DNA of 7,470 nucleotides. It comes from an uncultured Eubacteriales bacterium (GTDB taxonomy: Bacteria; Bacillota; Clostridia; Oscillospirales; QAMX01). A program made the position numbers and the translations under genes. A model generated the notes under the pieces. The model worked only from the letters and a program-made list of their open reading frames with translations. It was not told where the DNA came from and ran no database searches. Positions 5,653-7,470 of the stretch are shown here, in pieces. The DNA is taken from contig CAJLFQ010000090.1 in NCBI GenBank assembly GCA_905205975.1, positions 1-7,470 on the forward strand. Direction: 5' to 3'. Each line of letters begins with the position of its first letter. The first letter of the stretch is position 1.

Positions 5653-6756
5653 CTACGGTTTGCACACACCGCACGGTGCATACCCTTTTGTGATCAGCGA
5701 ATCGCGCGTGCCGCGGTATTCCAATTTGTTTTCCGGCTTCATCTGCCTGGCACTGGTGCAGTCCGGCTTGTGAAACTTCATGGTGTTGGTATTCAGGATA
5801 TATGTGTTCTCATCGGTTGGTACGGCGGTTTCCGGTCGGCCTGCGTCAGGCGCCAGCCTGCTCTTTCCGGTTGCATAATCGATCACAATGCCCGGCTGCA
5901 CGTTATAACAAAAAACGTTGAAGGAAATGGCTTCGCCCGCGTCTTCGACGGACAACGCCTCAATCTGTACGCCGGATACCAGAAGATTGGCTCCGTCATA
6001 TACAGGCGTCACACGGTACAGGACATGGTTGTTTGTCTCTTTGACGTAGTCGGCGACCATATTTTCAAACGGCAGCATACCTTCGACGTTTAGGTACCGC
6101 GTTCCCGTGATCAGGTTGCGGTCGTTGGCGTTTTCACCGCTGAGCTGATAGCCGATCAAGTGGCACCGGTTGTAGAGATATTTGCCGTCCACGCAGTCGT
6201 ACTTGACGGTATGCCAGCCGGTCGGTTTGACCTGCCCAATGGAGCCGCGCGGTTCTGTCGGCATCAGTTTCCTGCCGATGCAGGCATAGGCGATGCCGCA
6301 CCGTCCTTTGGCGTCCAGCGCACTGTACGTTTCAAACGCGCTTGTCGTTTGTTCCTGTGGCGCGAACGCAGGCTGATTGCCGTTGATCTCCACATACGGT
6401 TCGCCTGAAAAGGGCGGAATCGTGCTGAGCTGGATGACTGTCGACGCCGCCGGGGACGCAGATGTTTGAACCGCAGACGGTGTTGTTGGAACGGGCGAGG
6501 GTTCCGTACCCGAAGGTTGGGAATTCGGTGGATTTGTCTTGGAATCATCGCCGATTGGATATGGCGCCGGTTCAGATGTCGCCGCGCTTTGATATGAATC
6601 AAATGGACTGACTGTGGCGGGAACAATCGGCTGTGCGGCATTGCAGGCCGTCAGCGTCAGTGCCGTCAACCATGCCGCCAGAAACAGACACAGGCTTTTC
6701 CATGCGGTATGGCGGCACCCTTTTGGAGAAACGGTTTGGATCCCGGATTGTTTCAT
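5653..6756 (-). CDS. Lipoprotein DNA/RNA non-specific endonuclease with C-terminal Cys/His (Ada-like) module (367 aa)
   Basis: Predicted cell-surface nuclease. Residues 1-38 are a lipoprotein signal: basic start, hydrophobic core about 20-35, and lipobox LTAC with lipidated C38. Residues about 40-110 are a Ser/Thr/Pro-rich tether. Residues about 135-295 match the DNA/RNA non-specific (beta-beta-alpha metal) endonucleases; the motif YNRCHLIGYQL (195-205) places the general base at H199, with N214 and N223 nine apart as in EndA-type enzymes, where the second asparagine binds the metal. NRCH replaces the classic DRGH, which I recall as normal for a Clostridia subgroup. Residues 318-367 form a small module with H329, C333, C362 and C365, like the Ada-type zinc modules on secreted ComEC-like metallohydrolases. 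Role: extracellular nucleic acid degradation for nutrients or DNA processing. It overlaps the upstream gene by ATGA. The Shine-Dalgarno GAGGAGG is 10 nt upstream; an ATG at 6763 is out of frame and too close to it. Confidence 0.9.
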   Translation of the reverse strand: MKQSGIQTVSPKGCRHTAWKSLCLFLAAWLTALTLTACNAAQPIVPATVSPFDSYQSAATSEPAPYPIGDDSKTNPPNSQPSGTEPSPVPTTPSAVQTSASPAASTVIQLSTIPPFSGEPYVEINGNQPAFAPQEQTTSAFETYSALDAKGRCGIAYACIGRKLMPTEPRGSIGQVKPTGWHTVKYDCVDGKYLYNRCHLIGYQLSGENANDRNLITGTRYLNVEGMLPFENMVADYVKETNNHVLYRVTPVYDGANLLVSGVQIEALSVEDAGEAISFNVFCYNVQPGIVIDYATGKSRLAPDAGRPETAVPTDENTYILNTNTMKFHKPDCTSARQMKPENKLEYRGTRDSLITKGYAPCGVCKP

Positions 6757-7160
6757 TTTTCATAGACCTCCTCTGTGATCTTTTCATGAGAAGACCCGGC
6801 AAAGTCCGTCGAAGATGTCCGTTTCCACTGGCTGAAGTCGACCGGAAACACCTGATCTCTCGGGTAAACGCGGTTCCAGCGGTAAATGATGATCTTCTCA
6901 ACCCGGTCCATATATGGCGTGATATCCACGTTTTCGACAAAGCAGTATGCACCGTCCGCCTCCGTCAAAAAGGATTCTGACACATGCACCGGCGGATGTT
7001 CGGCGCATGCGCCGAACTGTTTTGCCGAATAGGCATTCATCCACAGGGCGCTGTCTGCGGTTCGGTTCAGGATATGCGCACGCAGCTGACTGTCCTGGCT
7101 TTGCCTGCGATGATTGAACATCATGCCGTTTTTGTCGTCCAGCGCAGCGATGAGTATCAT
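6753..7160 (-). CDS. Conserved-looking hypothetical protein, first gene of nuclease operon (135 aa)
   Basis: Function unknown. No signal peptide or membrane helix, so presumably cytosolic. Visible features are the start MILIAALDDKNGMMFNHRRQ, an acidic-aromatic segment GAYCFVENVDITPYMD (70-85), a strand followed by YRWNRVYP (93-100), and a C-terminal AGSSHEKITEEVYEK. I recall similar proteins in Clostridia, sometimes labelled ribonuclease Z in databases; nothing supports that label here because the HxHxDH metallo-beta-lactamase motif is absent. The first residues superficially recall dihydrofolate reductase, but the active-site pattern does not continue. Start choice: the frame is open up to a GTG at 7214, but that lies on the predicted transcription start, whereas the ATG at 7160 has GGAAAGGG eight nt upstream. 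It ends in an ATGA overlap with the nuclease gene, so the two are translationally coupled. Confidence 0.87.
   Translation of the reverse strand: MILIAALDDKNGMMFNHRRQSQDSQLRAHILNRTADSALWMNAYSAKQFGACAEHPPVHVSESFLTEADGAYCFVENVDITPYMDRVEKIIIYRWNRVYPRDQVFPVDFSQWKRTSSTDFAGSSHEKITEEVYEK
6767..6773 (-). promoter_or_regulatory. Ribosome binding site inside the upstream gene for the nuclease
   Basis: GAGGAGG on the minus strand encodes Glu-Glu-Val of the 135-aa protein and also serves as Shine-Dalgarno for the nuclease ATG at 6756 (10-nt spacing). A second ATG at 6763 (3-nt spacing, different frame) is too close to be used well. Together with the ATGA overlap this suggests coupled translation. Confidence 0.7.
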
Positions 7161-7168
7161 GGTATCTG

Positions 7169-7176
7169 CCCTTTCC
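7169..7176 (-). promoter_or_regulatory. Ribosome binding site that decides the start of the 135-aa protein
   Basis: GGAAAGGG on the minus strand lies 8 nt before the ATG at 7160. The only longer in-frame start (GTG at 7214) has no such site and coincides with the predicted transcription start, so the ATG is preferred. Confidence 0.7.
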
Positions 7177-7177
7177 G

Positions 7178-7212
7178 GCAGCCGTCTTGTTTTGCCGAAT
7201 TCTCCCGGCTGC
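7178..7212 (-). repeat. 7-bp inverted repeat in the 5' leader of the nuclease operon
   Basis: GCAGCCG (7178-7184) and CGGCTGC (7206-7212) are perfect complements with a 21-nt loop. They span nearly the whole leader between the predicted transcription start (about 7214) and the ribosome binding site. The hairpin would end one nt before the Shine-Dalgarno and so could influence ribosome access. No known riboswitch class is recognised. Confidence 0.4.
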
Positions 7213-7220
7213 ACGCTTCA

Positions 7221-7249
7221 AGTATAGCACGCCGGCAGAAAAAAGTCAA
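7221..7249 (-). promoter_or_regulatory. Housekeeping-sigma promoter for the 135-aa protein/nuclease operon
   Basis: On the minus strand TTGACT (7244-7249) and TATACT (7221-7226) are separated by 17 bp, with the -35 preceded by an AT-rich stretch. The predicted start is near 7214. One mismatch in each box from consensus. It sits divergently from the plus-strand promoter at 7423-7451, about 170 bp away. Confidence 0.87.
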
Positions 7250-7385
7250 TTTCGTCGATGTTTTTTTCGGCTCAGCGCGTTTGATGTCACTTTTTCCTGA
7301 CAGCAGCAGATGCGCCCGCCATGAAACCCATGCAGCAGTTGCGGAGTGCAGGCGCACGATTGATATAAAAGCGCAATTTCCATAG
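7250..7385. other. Intergenic stretch with no supported gene
   Basis: This part of the divergent intergenic region contains only very short ORFs without ribosome binding sites. It has a T-rich block at 7260-7267 and a 6-bp inverted repeat with a long 34-nt loop (TGCGCC at about 7311 with GGCGCA at about 7351), neither distinctive. I see no tRNA, riboswitch or terminator here. Confidence 0.5.
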
Positions 7386-7416
7386 GGATTTATCAAAATC
7401 CGGATTTTGTTTTTTT
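7386..7416 (+). repeat. Overlapping palindromes followed by a T7 run
   Basis: A perfect 16-bp palindrome CAAAATCCGGATTTTG (7394-7409) is followed by seven T residues (7410-7416). Its left arm AAATCC (7396-7401) can alternatively pair with GGATTT at 7386-7391. As RNA on the plus strand it resembles a weak, AT-rich intrinsic terminator, but no plus-strand gene lies upstream. Its position 13 bp before the -35 box at 7423 fits a regulator-binding or upstream-element role equally well. Confidence 0.4.
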
Positions 7417-7422
7417 CAATTC

Positions 7423-7451
7423 TTGCAATTCGTGTACCGATACGGTATACT
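7423..7451 (+). promoter_or_regulatory. Plus-strand promoter with overlapping operator-like palindrome, reading out of the window
   Basis: TTGCAA (7423-7428), a 17-bp spacer and TATACT (7446-7451) form a good housekeeping promoter. The predicted start is near 7458. The 19-bp imperfect palindrome at 7432-7450 (GTGTACCG-ATA-CGGTATAC, seven of eight arm positions paired) covers most of the spacer and the -10 box, a position where a bound dimeric repressor would block RNA polymerase. The controlled gene is beyond the right edge of the window; the 19 bases after the -10 box show no ribosome binding site. Confidence 0.75.
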
Positions 7452-7470
7452 ATATGCAGTTCAAGCGACA

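Noticed and set aside
5363..5674. Minus-strand open frame of 103 codons across the small-ORF promoter
   Set aside because: It runs through a near-perfect promoter and overlaps the better-supported 58-codon ORF, which has the ribosome binding site and terminator.
6753..7160. 135-aa protein as dihydrofolate reductase or ribonuclease Z
   Set aside because: Only the first ten residues recall dihydrofolate reductase, and the metallo-beta-lactamase HxHxDH motif of ribonuclease Z is absent.
7161..7214. N-terminal extension of the 135-aa protein to a GTG at 7214
   Set aside because: The GTG coincides with the predicted transcription start and lacks a Shine-Dalgarno, while ATG 7160 has one at good spacing.
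7157..7396. Minus-strand 79-codon frame in the right intergenic region
   Set aside because: It spans the promoter of the next gene, starts at TTG without a ribosome binding site, and has no family resemblance. A shorter cysteine-rich ATG version from about 7382 also lacks a ribosome binding site.
1..7470. CRISPR arrays, tRNA or rRNA genes, insertion sequences
   Set aside because: No regularly spaced repeats, cloverleaf-like segments, transposase-like reading frames or terminal inverted repeats with target duplications were seen.

Overview
The window looks like a chromosomal piece from a fermentative, Gram-positive-type bacterium, most likely a Clostridia-class Firmicute of moderate GC content. 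The reasons are strong AGGAGG-type ribosome binding sites, near-consensus housekeeping-sigma promoters with 17-bp spacers, a lipobox-bearing secreted nuclease of a type I associate with Clostridia, and rho-independent terminators. This is inference from style and family recollection; no marker gene fixes the taxonomy. All recognised genes are on the minus strand, so transcription runs from high to low coordinates.

Right end (7470 to 5653). Positions 7423-7451 carry a convincing plus-strand promoter firing out of the window, overlapped by a 19-bp imperfect palindrome that looks like an operator. A palindrome cluster (7386-7416) lies just upstream. A divergent minus-strand promoter (7221-7249) drives a two-gene operon: an unassigned 135-aa cytosolic protein, then a lipoprotein nuclease joined by an ATGA stop/start overlap. 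The nuclease has a lipobox, a Ser/Thr/Pro-rich tether, a DNA/RNA non-specific endonuclease domain with an NRCH active-site motif, and a small Cys/His module at the C-terminus that resembles Ada-type zinc modules.

Middle (5652 to 5226). A second near-perfect minus-strand promoter (5514-5542), a short 5' hairpin, a good ribosome binding site, a 58-codon ORF with three cysteines, and a rho-independent terminator form a compact, apparently complete transcription unit. The ORF is short enough to be missed by default gene callers.

Left part (5148 to 15). Three tightly packed genes form an operon: a 765-aa ABC exporter half-transporter, a 176-aa protein resembling the DUF1854 family, and a second 732-aa ABC half-transporter, closed by a strong hairpin at 15-52. 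Both ABC proteins carry an unusual cytosolic N-terminal extension (a PH-like beta-rich region followed by a four-cysteine zinc ribbon) before a standard six-helix exporter domain and an intact ATPase domain. The likely working unit is a heterodimeric exporter assisted by the DUF1854-like protein; the substrate is unknown. From memory, DUF1854 proteins and similar ABC transporters also occur beside cyanophycin genes in some Proteobacteria, but no cyanophycin gene is present here. I see no good promoter between the small-ORF terminator and the ABC operon, so the operon may depend on read-through from the small-ORF promoter.
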